A stretch of DNA of 64,000 bases from contig CAJTLB010000005.1 in assembly GCA_910577045.1 (NCBI GenBank), positions 124,001 to 188,000 of the forward strand, given 5' to 3'. The DNA comes from an uncultured Lachnospiraceae bacterium. GTDB lineage: Bacteria > Bacillota > Clostridia > Lachnospirales > Lachnospiraceae. The notes beneath the pieces are model-generated. The model was not told where the DNA came from. It saw only the letters and a list, made by a program, of their open reading frames with translations, and did not search any database. Made by a program: the position numbers and the translations under genes. Below are positions 43,859 through 52,574 of the stretch, in pieces (the stretch's first letter is position 1; each line of letters starts with the position of its first letter).

Positions 43859-45750
43859 TGACAATAGAAGAACTAAACCGGATTAAAGCTGCAAAGGAAG
43901 AACTTGTTATGGTCCGTACAGTTATCCGGGAACAAGGCGAACTTCTTGCACAAAAAACAGGATACCGTAAACAGGTATTAGTCTGTGGTGGCACTGGCTG
44001 TACCTCCTCAGGAAGCCAAAAAGTTATAAAAGCCTTAGAAGAATCTCTAAAAACTCATGGACTGGAAAAGGAAATTTTAGTCGTAAAAACTGGCTGTTTC
44101 GGCTTATGTGCCTTAGGCCCTATCCTAATTGTTTACCCAGAAGGTGCTTTTTATAGCCAAGCTACGCCAGAAGGTGTTTCCCGCATTGTAGAAGAACACT
44201 TAAAAAATGGCAATGTAGTAACCGATCTTCTCTACCAAGAAACCGTCCATGAAGATGGAAGTATTATCTCATTAAGCGAAACGAATTTTTATAAAAAACA
44301 GCTTCGTGTAGCATTGCGGAATTGTGGTGTTATTGATCCAGAAAATATAGAAGAATATATTGCAAGAGATGGCTACCAGGCACTTGCTAAAGTTGTTACC
44401 TCTATGGAACCAGATGATGTAATCCTTACATTAAATAACTCTGGCTTGCGCGGAAGAGGTGGCGGCGGTTTCCCTACTGGGAAAAAATGGGCATTTGCCA
44501 AAGCCTCTGAAAGTGATATTAAATATGTCTGCTGTAATGCAGATGAAGGAGATCCTGGGGCATTTATGGACCGTTCTATCCTAGAAGGCGACCCTCACAG
44601 CGTTATCGAAGCTATGGCAATTGCAGGCTACACAATTGGCGCTTCCCAAGGCTTTGTATACATCCGTGCAGAATACCCAATTGCTGTACAACGCTTAAAA
44701 ATTGCAATTGACCAGGCACGTGCTTATGGGCTTTTAGGAGAAGATATTTTTGGCTCTGGTTTTTGTTTTGATATTGAGATCCGTTTAGGGGCAGGTGCTT
44801 TTGTCTGTGGTGAAGAAACAGCCCTTATGACTTCCATTGAAGGCCATCGCGGGGAACCTAGGCCACGCCCGCCATTCCCTGCTGTTAAAGGACTATTTGG
44901 CAAACCAACTGTCCTAAATAATGTAGAAACCTATGCAAATATCGCCCAGATTATCTTAAAAGGTGCTGACTGGTTTTCTTCTATGGGGACTGCCACTTCC
45001 AAAGGCACTAAAGTATTTGCCCTTGGCGGAAAAATCACTAATGTCGGATTAGTAGAAATCCCAATGGGCACTACATTACGTGAAATTGTAGAAGAAATAG
45101 GCGGAGGTATCCCCAATGGGAAAAAATTTAAGGCAGCCCAGACAGGCGGCCCTTCTGGTGGCTGTATCCCTGCTTGCCATATTGATACCCCGATTGATTA
45201 TGATAACTTAATCGCATTAGGCTCCATGATGGGATCTGGCGGCTTAATTATCTTAGATGAAGATACTTGTATGGTTGATATTTCTAAGTTCTATTTAGAA
45301 TTTACGGTAGATGAATCTTGTGGAAAATGTACTCCTTGCCGGATAGGGACGAGGCGTCTTTTACAATTCCTTGAAAAAATCACTTCAGGAAAAGGAGAAA
45401 TGGAGGATATTGAAAAAATAGAAGAACTTGCTTTACATATGAAATCCTCTTCTTTATGTGCATTAGGCCAGTCCGCACCAAACCCAGTACTTTCTACTAT
45501 GAAATATTTCCAAGATGAATATATTGCACATATTAAGGATAAGACTTGCCCAGCAGGTGTCTGCAAATCACTGCTTTCTTATGAGATTAACCCAGAACTT
45601 TGCAAAGGCTGTACAAAATGTGCTAGGAATTGCCCAGTTGGTGCTATCCATGGAACAGTAAAACAAGTACACACTATAGACAAAGATACCTGCATTAAAT
45701 GCGGCCTATGTGTAAAAAACTGTAAATTTGGAGCTATTTTCAAAAAATAA
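43855..45750 (+). CDS. hydB: NuoF-like flavin subunit of [FeFe] hydrogenase
   Basis: A 631-residue iron-sulfur flavoprotein that exchanges electrons with NAD(H). The N-terminal thioredoxin-like [2Fe-2S] domain has CGGTGCTSSG and GCFGLCALGP. The FMN/NADH-binding NuoF core has GLRGRGGGGFPTGKKW, CNADEGDPGAFMDRS and FVCGEETALMTSIEG. The [4Fe-4S] site is ESCGKCTPCRIG plus a distal Cys. A C-terminal 2[4Fe-4S] ferredoxin domain has CKGCTKCARNCPVGAI and CIKCGLCVKNCKFGAI. This layout is that of HydB of electron-bifurcating hydrogenases. hydA follows after 11 nt with a good AGGAGG site. Confidence 0.93.
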   Translation: MMTIEELNRIKAAKEELVMVRTVIREQGELLAQKTGYRKQVLVCGGTGCTSSGSQKVIKALEESLKTHGLEKEILVVKTGCFGLCALGPILIVYPEGAFYSQATPEGVSRIVEEHLKNGNVVTDLLYQETVHEDGSIISLSETNFYKKQLRVALRNCGVIDPENIEEYIARDGYQALAKVVTSMEPDDVILTLNNSGLRGRGGGGFPTGKKWAFAKASESDIKYVCCNADEGDPGAFMDRSILEGDPHSVIEAMAIAGYTIGASQGFVYIRAEYPIAVQRLKIAIDQARAYGLLGEDIFGSGFCFDIEIRLGAGAFVCGEETALMTSIEGHRGEPRPRPPFPAVKGLFGKPTVLNNVETYANIAQIILKGADWFSSMGTATSKGTKVFALGGKITNVGLVEIPMGTTLREIVEEIGGGIPNGKKFKAAQTGGPSGGCIPACHIDTPIDYDNLIALGSMMGSGGLIILDEDTCMVDISKFYLEFTVDESCGKCTPCRIGTRRLLQFLEKITSGKGEMEDIEKIEELALHMKSSSLCALGQSAPNPVLSTMKYFQDEYIAHIKDKTCPAGVCKSLLSYEINPELCKGCTKCARNCPVGAIHGTVKQVHTIDKDTCIKCGLCVKNCKFGAIFKK

Positions 45751-45761
45751 AGGAGGAAACC

Positions 45762-47498
45762 ATGGATACAGTACATTTAAAAATCAACGGGATCCCTGTC
45801 GAAGTCCCTGCTGGTTCTACTATCTTACAGGCAGCGAAAGCTGTCCAAATTGAAATCCCTTCTCTTTGTTATTTAAAAGATATTAACTGCATTGGCGCCT
45901 GCCGCGTCTGTGTCGTTGAAATTAAAGGCAGGGCAGGGCTTGTGGCATCTTGTGTCTATCCAGCCGAAGAAGGTATGGAAGTACTGACAAATACACCTAA
46001 AGTACGTGCTTCTAGAAAAACAACGATTGAACTGATTTTATCCAGCCACCATAAAAAGTGCCTTTCTTGTGTACGGGGAAATAACTGTGAATTACAAAAA
46101 TTAGCATTTGATTATGGGGTAGATGAAGATCGTTTTAAAGGTGAAGATATTGTTTATCCTCTTGATGAACTTTCTCCTTATATTGTACGGGATAATAATA
46201 AATGTATTCAATGTATGCGTTGTGTGGCAGCCTGCAAAAATGTACAGTCTGTCTCTGTTATTGGCCCTATTAAGCGTGGATACCATGTCCATGTTGGTTG
46301 CGCTTTTGAAAAAAGCCTTGCCGATTCCCCATGTGTTGGATGTGGGCAATGTATTGTTGCCTGCCCAGTTGGCGCACTTAATGAAAAAAGCCAAATTGAT
46401 GCTGTATGGGATGCAATCTCTGACCCCAAAAAGAAAGTCGTATTCTTTACGGCGCCAAGTATCCGCGCAACCCTTGGAGAAAGCTTTGGCATGCCAATTG
46501 GCACAAATGTAGAAGGAAAAATGGTAGCTGCAATCCGGCGCCTTGGCGTAGATGCTGTCTTTAACATGGATGTAACCGCTGACTTAACTATTATGGAAGA
46601 AGCACATGAATTTGTAGAACGGGTTAAGAAAAAAGGTACTCTCCCTATGTTTACTTCCTGCTGCCCAGGCTGGATTAAATTTGTAGAACATTATTTCCCA
46701 GAAATGATCCCAAACCTCTCTACTTGTAAATCCCCCCAGCAAATGTTTGGGGCTGTATTAAAAAGCTATTACTGCCAGAAAACAGGCATATCACCAAAAG
46801 ATCTGTTTGTTGTCAGTGTTATCCCTTGTACTGCTAAAAAATTTGAAGTTGGCAGGGAAGAACAACAGACCTTTGACTTCCAAGATGTTGATGTGGCATT
46901 AACCACAAGAGAATTAGCCAAAATGATTAAGGGTGCTGGTATTAAATTTACCGAAATAAAAAATGAAGCTTTCGACTCCCCATTTCATACAGCCAGCGGC
47001 GGCGGGGCTATTTTTGGCGCAACTGGCGGCGTTATGGAAGCAGCCTTACGTACTGCTGCCACTCTGTTAGATGGCAATTTCAAGAAAATTGATTTCCAAG
47101 AAGTCCGTGGCACAGAACCAATTAAAGAGGCTGTTTATGAAGTTGCTGGCATCGAAGTACGCGTAGCTGTTACCTCTGGGCTTGGAAATGCAAGGAAACT
47201 ATTAGAGGATATAAAAGCTGGTAAAAGACAATACCATATGGTAGAAGTAATGGCCTGCCCTGGTGGCTGCATTAATGGTGGCGGCCAGCCAATCCAAAGT
47301 GACTCTGTACGTAACTATACAGATTTAAAAGGATTGCGTTCCAAGGCACTTTATGACTATGATAAACGTTCTAATTTACGTGTTTCCCATAACAGCCCTG
47401 TTGTAAAACAAATTTATGATGAATTCTTTGACGGCCCTGGGAAGCCGCGGGCGCATAAACTGCTGCATACTACTTATGTAAAGCGAGAAAAGTTTTAA
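45762..47498 (+). CDS. hydA: [FeFe] hydrogenase catalytic subunit
   Basis: A 578-residue subunit that makes or oxidises H2. The N-terminal [2Fe-2S] domain has C36, C47, C50 and C64. The His-Cys3 [4Fe-4S] site is near 96-109, and two [4Fe-4S] sites are at C148/151/154/158 and C191/194/197/201. The H-cluster domain has L1 TSCCPGW (C300, C301), L2 as IPCTAKKFE (C356) and L3 VMACPGGCINGGGQP (C499, C503). The proton-transfer Cys and the L2 Lys are kept, but the usual TAPA is TAPS (S233) and the Met before PC in L2 is Ile (I354). With HydB and HydC it should form the NAD- and ferredoxin-coupled trimer. Confidence 0.94.
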   Translation: MDTVHLKINGIPVEVPAGSTILQAAKAVQIEIPSLCYLKDINCIGACRVCVVEIKGRAGLVASCVYPAEEGMEVLTNTPKVRASRKTTIELILSSHHKKCLSCVRGNNCELQKLAFDYGVDEDRFKGEDIVYPLDELSPYIVRDNNKCIQCMRCVAACKNVQSVSVIGPIKRGYHVHVGCAFEKSLADSPCVGCGQCIVACPVGALNEKSQIDAVWDAISDPKKKVVFFTAPSIRATLGESFGMPIGTNVEGKMVAAIRRLGVDAVFNMDVTADLTIMEEAHEFVERVKKKGTLPMFTSCCPGWIKFVEHYFPEMIPNLSTCKSPQQMFGAVLKSYYCQKTGISPKDLFVVSVIPCTAKKFEVGREEQQTFDFQDVDVALTTRELAKMIKGAGIKFTEIKNEAFDSPFHTASGGGAIFGATGGVMEAALRTAATLLDGNFKKIDFQEVRGTEPIKEAVYEVAGIEVRVAVTSGLGNARKLLEDIKAGKRQYHMVEVMACPGGCINGGGQPIQSDSVRNYTDLKGLRSKALYDYDKRSNLRVSHNSPVVKQIYDEFFDGPGKPRAHKLLHTTYVKREKF

Positions 47499-47557
47499 GA
47501 ATCAACAAGCAAGGATTTCCCTTCCTCTTAGGTAGGGGAAAATTGCTCAAAACAATC

Positions 47558-47761
47558 CTAACGGCAGCCGTGGGCGAAGCGAAGGCAGTATCTTTTACTG
47601 CCATAAGGCAATCCACAAAATTGTCTTTCTCCTAACTGCTGCTGGTGGATTGAAACAAAAATTCTATGGAACTCATTCATAGCATATTCTACATGAGCTA
47701 TACAATCTGCGCCTGACGTAGCAACTTTAGCTGCATATTTCCTTACTGTGTCCGTGTGCAT
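47558..47761 (-). other. Structured intergenic element with an ORF-like frame
   Basis: The gap after hydA (47499-47816) holds several stems: GGCAGTA/TACTGCC (a 7-bp hairpin near 47583-47601), CAATCCAC/GTGGATTG (8 bp, about 47610-47655) and a G-rich GGCAGCCGTGGGCGAAGCG stretch. On the minus strand a 67-codon frame reads through all of it (IHQQQLGERQFCGLPYGS, FAHGCR at the end). There is no ribosome site worth the name, so I treat the frame as secondary. The density of stems suggests a repeat element or structured RNA. A real small protein is the alternative. Confidence 0.35.
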
Positions 47762-47799
47762 AAAAAAACAGGGGGCGATAAAATGCCTCCTGTTTTTTT
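47762..47799. terminator. Bidirectional terminator between hydA region and tolC-like gene
   Basis: CAGGGGGC and GCCTCCTG pair (one G-U) around an 8-nt loop, with A7 before and T7 after, so it works on both strands. It ends the tolC-like gene on the minus strand and any plus-strand read-through from hydA. Confidence 0.85.
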
Positions 47800-47816
47800 A
47801 TTTAAAAACTACTTCA

Positions 47817-49181
47817 TTATAATCCCATCAATATCCACTTATAAGTATTCACTGCATCTAATAATGCACTTTCTGCTGTTTTACAAGCGGTTTCCTCTGC
47901 CACAAAACTAACTTTTTTCTGCTCATATTCTAATTTTGATATCATGCCTAGATTATATTGCTCTTCTGAATTCTTCATTTGGCGTTCTGCATTTGCACAT
48001 TTTTCTTTTGCCATATCTAGCTCTGTTTTTTTCGTCTGAATATCCAAATATGCCTTATTTACTTCACTTCTTACATTTTCACGCTCTGCATCTAACGCAT
48101 ACCTATCGGAAGTCCGGGTTGCGGAATTCGTTCCAGGGCCATAATCACTCATTGTATTTTTCTTACTATTTACACTATAATTATTTGCCAATGCTGTTTC
48201 AATATCCTGGTATAAATCAATACTTGCTATATATTCATAATCTACTTCTGGCAGTGCGCCAAAGGTAATATCTTCATTAAAATTCCTTCCAATTAACTTA
48301 CAAAACTCCTGTTTTAAAGAAGCCATTTGGTTTTCTAAATTAGAAATGCTGCTTTTTAAGTTAGTAACATTATAAAGGGCATCTGCCACATCATTTTCTG
48401 TGCACATCCCTAGCTCTTGCCGTACTAATGTCCCTTGGTAAGCTGTTTCTGCCATCTCCAAATTTGCCTGAAGCTGTTCTAAGTTATAAACTAACTGATA
48501 ATAAGTTGGGTACATTCCTTGGGCCGCCTTTACCATAGTTGCCTCTGCCTCTGCAAATTGCAGGTAATAATTACGAAGCCCGCTTGCTGACATGCCAGAA
48601 CCATTTGCCATAGAGCTCATCATGTCGCTCATTGTTGTATTAACCTCTTGGATACTCTGTATATATCCCTTTTGTACCTCTAAAGTAGCCATAGAATTTT
48701 GTAGCCCAGCTATCTGGTTATTAATCGCAATCTTATCAGACTCATTTGTAATGCTATCTAACTTATTATTTAACTCTTTAATATTATTCCGATAAGAACT
48801 AATTCCCTTATTCAAGTCATCAAGTGCCTTATCCATTTCCCTATCAGAACTTGCATAACCTCCTGACGGGCTTGAAGATGCGCCCGTGCCTTCTGCTTCT
48901 TCATACGCATCACGCATATTACTATAAGTATATCGGTTACTTACAATTGTATTATTATAACTGCGCACTAGAAAGTCAATTTCTCCATATTCTACTACGC
49001 CATCACTAAGCTGCGCTTCAGAATATTCGGCTGTGCTCTTAGTACTATAAGTCTGCACTTTTGGAATAGTATATGGCCCATCATCGTCATCTTTTGCTGC
49101 ATATGCTGGAAGTATGGTATTTACAAGCATTAACCCGCTTAATGCACTAACGCCAAGTTTCTTTGCCAAATGATTCTTCAT
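47817..49181 (-). CDS. TolC-family-like exported coiled-coil protein
   Basis: A 454-residue protein with a clear signal peptide (LGVSALSGLMLVNTILPAYA) and long helical coiled-coil stretches (about 105-200, 210-300, 350-440) arranged like the two repeats of TolC-type efflux proteins, including YYLQFAEAEATMVKAAQGM and YNLGMISKLEYEQKK, the latter typical of the family. An outer-membrane channel makes no sense in a single-membrane cell, so in Gram-positive relatives it probably acts as an extracytoplasmic partner of the exporter. The gene follows macA/ATPase/macB-like genes with a 47-nt gap and is closed by a terminator, so it is the last gene of that operon. Confidence 0.75.
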   Translation of the reverse strand: MKNHLAKKLGVSALSGLMLVNTILPAYAAKDDDDGPYTIPKVQTYSTKSTAEYSEAQLSDGVVEYGEIDFLVRSYNNTIVSNRYTYSNMRDAYEEAEGTGASSSPSGGYASSDREMDKALDDLNKGISSYRNNIKELNNKLDSITNESDKIAINNQIAGLQNSMATLEVQKGYIQSIQEVNTTMSDMMSSMANGSGMSASGLRNYYLQFAEAEATMVKAAQGMYPTYYQLVYNLEQLQANLEMAETAYQGTLVRQELGMCTENDVADALYNVTNLKSSISNLENQMASLKQEFCKLIGRNFNEDITFGALPEVDYEYIASIDLYQDIETALANNYSVNSKKNTMSDYGPGTNSATRTSDRYALDAERENVRSEVNKAYLDIQTKKTELDMAKEKCANAERQMKNSEEQYNLGMISKLEYEQKKVSFVAEETACKTAESALLDAVNTYKWILMGL

Positions 49182-49228
49182 AATAATCCTCCTTCTTACT
49201 TCTCTTCCATTGTCCCCACTCTGCTAAT

Positions 49229-50413
49229 TTATATACTTCTTAACGCATCAATTGGATTTAACTCACTTGCTTTCTTTGCTGGAGTAAAACCAAAAATAAT
49301 TCCGACTGCCGCAGAAAAACCAACACCTAAAGCAATCGCTCCCCATGATATAGGCACTGCAATATCCATTACCGCCCCACATATAAAGGAAATCGTTAAT
49401 CCAACGACTACCCCCAAAATTCCACCCAATACCGACAACATAATTGCCTCTGTCAAGAATTGAACCTGTATTAGCCTTGGTTCTGCCCCAAGTGCTTTAC
49501 GGAGCCCAATTTCTACAGTACGCTCTGTCACAGATACCAGCATCATATTCATAATGCCAATTCCGCCAACTAAAAGCGCAATAGACGCAATTGCCGTCAA
49601 TGCTGTTGTAAGCATGCCTTGTACGCTCTTCATCATATCTAAAAGACTGTCCATTACAATTAAAATATAACTATTATCTTTATGGTTAAATATTGTATCC
49701 AAATATTGCTCTACGGCATCTGATATATTAGTAGTGTCATCTGATTCTTCTGACATATAAATTTCTAGGCTATATATTTTATTTTGCCCTGTTAGGTTCA
49801 TTAGATTCCTATATGGAATATAAATATCAGAACTATTCCCTGACATCAATGTCATAACGGACTCATCACCGCCATCTACCACGCCCACAATACGATATAG
49901 GCTGCCCATAATTGCAATATCCTGCCCTACTGGGTTTTCTCCCATAAACGCATCATTCATAAACTCGGCACTTATCACACAGACACGGTTTTTATTTTCT
50001 ACATCTAAGACATTCAGCCCTCTTCCAATTGAGATTAAATCAGAATTCCGGCTAAAAAATGTTTCATTCTTGCCATCAATAATAATATCTTCATAAATGG
50101 TGCCATTCCTATGTATATCAATCGTAGCATTAATGGTAGGCGCAATCCCTGTTACGCCATCAATTTGATTAATCTCTGTAAGTTCTTTATCCACTAACCC
50201 TTGCTTTAAAGGAGTGCCCTGTACACTTACTACAAGAGTATTTGCCCCTACACTGTCAAATTGCTCATTGACATTTGCAATTAATGCTTCAATTACTGTA
50301 ATTAACGCAATAATCGCTGTTACGCCAATAATAATGCCTAGTATTGTCAGAAAGGACCTTAATTTATTCTGAATAATATTTTCCCATGACATCTTAATGC
50401 TTTCTCTAAGCAT
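49229..50413 (-). CDS. MacB-like ABC transporter permease (FtsX fold)
   Basis: A 394-residue type VII ABC permease. One N-terminal helix (RSFLTILGIIIGVTAIIALIT) is followed by a large extracytoplasmic MacB periplasmic-core domain (about 45-260) and then the three C-terminal helices of the FtsX fold, including LVGGIGIMNMMLVSVTERT and IGLRKALGAEPRLIQVQFL. It overlaps the ATPase gene by 8 nt. Such transporters use mechanotransmission to export peptides, antibiotics or lipids with a MacA-type adaptor. The substrate is unknown. Confidence 0.9.
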   Translation of the reverse strand: MLRESIKMSWENIIQNKLRSFLTILGIIIGVTAIIALITVIEALIANVNEQFDSVGANTLVVSVQGTPLKQGLVDKELTEINQIDGVTGIAPTINATIDIHRNGTIYEDIIIDGKNETFFSRNSDLISIGRGLNVLDVENKNRVCVISAEFMNDAFMGENPVGQDIAIMGSLYRIVGVVDGGDESVMTLMSGNSSDIYIPYRNLMNLTGQNKIYSLEIYMSEESDDTTNISDAVEQYLDTIFNHKDNSYILIVMDSLLDMMKSVQGMLTTALTAIASIALLVGGIGIMNMMLVSVTERTVEIGLRKALGAEPRLIQVQFLTEAIMLSVLGGILGVVVGLTISFICGAVMDIAVPISWGAIALGVGFSAAVGIIFGFTPAKKASELNPIDALRSI

Positions 50414-51098
50414 CTTCCGTCACCCCCTCTGACATAACGCCATCCAATATCTTTACAATTCTTCCTGCATGTTCTGCTATATGCCTGTCATGTGTAATCA
50501 TAATAATGGTTCTTCCTTCTTTATTTAACTCATGGAACAATTCCATTACTTGTGCACCTGTTTTCTGGTCTAATGCACCTGTAGGCTCATCAGCAAGCAG
50601 AATAGAAGGCTGGGTTACGACAGCCCTAGAAATTGCTACCCTTTGCTGTTGGCCACCTGAAAGCTGGTTTGGAAAAAAGTCTAGCTTATTCCCTAAGCCC
50701 ATCCGATCTAGCATAGCAGCAGCCCGTTCTCTCCGTTCTTTCCTAGATACCTTTGCATATACCAAAGGAAGCTCCACATTCTCCAAAATGGTATTCCTTT
50801 TTAAAAGCTGGAAAGACTGGAAAATAAACCCTATTTCTTTATTCCTAATATGGGCAAGCTCTATCTGGTCCATATCTGCAATTTCTTTTCCATTTAACAC
50901 ATACTTGCCAGAGGTTGGGACATCAAGGCAGCCAATAATATTCATCATGGTAGACTTGCCAGAGCCAGATGGGCCAAGGATGGACACAAATTCCCCTCTC
51001 ATCACGCTAAAATCAATATGGTTCAATACCACCTGTTCTTCATTCCCGATAGCATAGCATTTGACAATATCTGTCATTTCCAATAATTTCTCCGGCAT
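50406..51098 (-). CDS. MacB/LolD-type ABC ATPase
   Basis: A 230-residue ATPase with Walker A GPSGSGKSTM, Q-loop GFIFQSFQLLKRNT, signature NQLSGGQQQRVAISRA, Walker B ILLADEPTGALD and the switch TITHDRHIAEH-type histidine (ITHDRHIAEHAG). Sequence and length are those of the LolD/MacB group. It lies directly after the adaptor gene with no gap (its ATG follows the adaptor stop) and overlaps the permease gene by 8 nt, so all three subunits are coupled. Confidence 0.92.
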   Translation of the reverse strand: MPEKLLEMTDIVKCYAIGNEEQVVLNHIDFSVMRGEFVSILGPSGSGKSTMMNIIGCLDVPTSGKYVLNGKEIADMDQIELAHIRNKEIGFIFQSFQLLKRNTILENVELPLVYAKVSRKERRERAAAMLDRMGLGNKLDFFPNQLSGGQQQRVAISRAVVTQPSILLADEPTGALDQKTGAQVMELFHELNKEGRTIIMITHDRHIAEHAGRIVKILDGVMSEGVTEDA

Positions 51099-52337
51099 TT
51101 AGTATCCTCCCATCTGCATGCTCATTAACTGCTCATAGAAGGAATTATCAATATAATATAGGACTTCTCCTTCTGTTACCCCTTCTAATATCTCTGCCTG
51201 GAAGCCATCATTAATGCCAACGGTAACATATTTACTCTGTATTGCGCCATTTTCATCCCGGTACTGTACAAACGGCTGGTTCTGTTTATCAAACTGCAGT
51301 GCATCCATAGGGATTAGAAGAGTATCCGATGCACTATCCTTTAAAGAAGTTACTTCGACTGTCAAACCGCCTAATACGCTGCTATCATGCTCAAACTCCA
51401 CTTCCGCATTAAAATAAGCCATTCCCGCTGCTGCTGTTGCCTGCATATCAATAAAGCTAACTTTACCTGGTTTTTCAAATCCTAATGCATCAATATATAC
51501 TGTAACATCACTTCCCACCTGCATAGTAGCATAGTCATATTCATCTACCTTAACCACAGCTTTTACAGACTCTGTATCCAATATATCCATAACAATCGTG
51601 CCTGTACTTAATTTTACATCTGGATCTACATAAATCTTATTTACAATCCCGTCAATTTCTGCCTTTACTTCCCTGTCACCAATCTGTTTTACCAAACTGT
51701 CATAAGAATTTTGCGCCTGGGTAAGCTGTGCCTGTGAAGAAGCAATACTAATATTTGATGTATTACGGACTGTCTGATATGCCACATTTGCCGTATTATA
51801 TTGTTCCTGTGCCAAATCATATGCCATCTTTGCCTGGTTATAATTCTGTTCTGAAGCTAACCCTGCTTCATACAAAGACTTGGTGGAATTATATGTTCTT
51901 TCTGCATCTTCAAGGGAAAGCCTTGCCTGGTTTAAACTACTCTCTGTCTGAGAAAGTTGTTGGTTTATACTTGCCTGCGTATTAGAAAGAGAAAGCTGTG
52001 CTGTCTCTATTGCTGTTTCTGCACTAGCTACTGCCAATTTATAATCTTCTTCATCAATGGTATATAAAATATCACCTTTCTTTATCCTGTCTCCTTCCTT
52101 TACATGAATCTCTGTTAATTTCCATGACTGTGAACTAACAATATTTTGTACATCTGATATCTGGGTATTTCCACTAAAACTATAATAGATATCTAAATCT
52201 CCCCTAGCAACAACGGCTGTACTATAAAGGCTGTCTACTGCCTTCTTGCTTTGGTTAACAAACCATACCACTACCGCAACAATTGCCACAATAACAATCC
52301 CTGCAATAATCAGTCTCTTCTTCTTTTTCTTCTTCAT
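51099..52337 (-). CDS. MacA/HlyD-type membrane-fusion adaptor
   Basis: A 412-residue extracytoplasmic adaptor. An N-terminal helix (LIIAGIVIVAIVAVVVWFV) anchors it. A split barrel-sandwich (lipoyl-like) domain flanks a long alpha-hairpin (about 95-200, rich in Gln/Ser/Ala, for example QTESSLNQARLSLEDAERT), and beta-barrel and membrane-proximal domains follow (VKVDEYDYATMQVGSDVTV). This is the RND/MacA adaptor plan. With the ATPase, permease and TolC-like genes it forms a complete export set transcribed from one promoter. Confidence 0.9.
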   Translation of the reverse strand: MKKKKKKRLIIAGIVIVAIVAVVVWFVNQSKKAVDSLYSTAVVARGDLDIYYSFSGNTQISDVQNIVSSQSWKLTEIHVKEGDRIKKGDILYTIDEEDYKLAVASAETAIETAQLSLSNTQASINQQLSQTESSLNQARLSLEDAERTYNSTKSLYEAGLASEQNYNQAKMAYDLAQEQYNTANVAYQTVRNTSNISIASSQAQLTQAQNSYDSLVKQIGDREVKAEIDGIVNKIYVDPDVKLSTGTIVMDILDTESVKAVVKVDEYDYATMQVGSDVTVYIDALGFEKPGKVSFIDMQATAAAGMAYFNAEVEFEHDSSVLGGLTVEVTSLKDSASDTLLIPMDALQFDKQNQPFVQYRDENGAIQSKYVTVGINDGFQAEILEGVTEGEVLYYIDNSFYEQLMSMQMGGY

Positions 52338-52419
52338 ATCTTCCTCCTGAATGGCAATTCATTATAAGCAGCTTTCCATATTACTGACTTAATACAATAA
52401 TACTACTTTTCCTTTATTC

Positions 52420-52448
52420 AGAATATACTTTTTTAAAAGATTTTGCAA
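52420..52448 (-). promoter_or_regulatory. Promoter of the macA-macB-tolC-like operon
   Basis: TTGCAA, a 17-bp spacer, and TATTCT on the minus strand, 83-111 nt upstream of the adaptor ATG. Weaker than the other promoters listed. Confidence 0.4.
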
Positions 52449-52574
52449 GTAGAATCATAAAAGAATTAGATACTTTATAATTATTTTATACTTTTTACTT
52501 TATAACTTTAACCACCTAAGAAAGATATTACTATTAGGATACCACAGCTTTTTCATAAATTTTAGAAGCATTTC

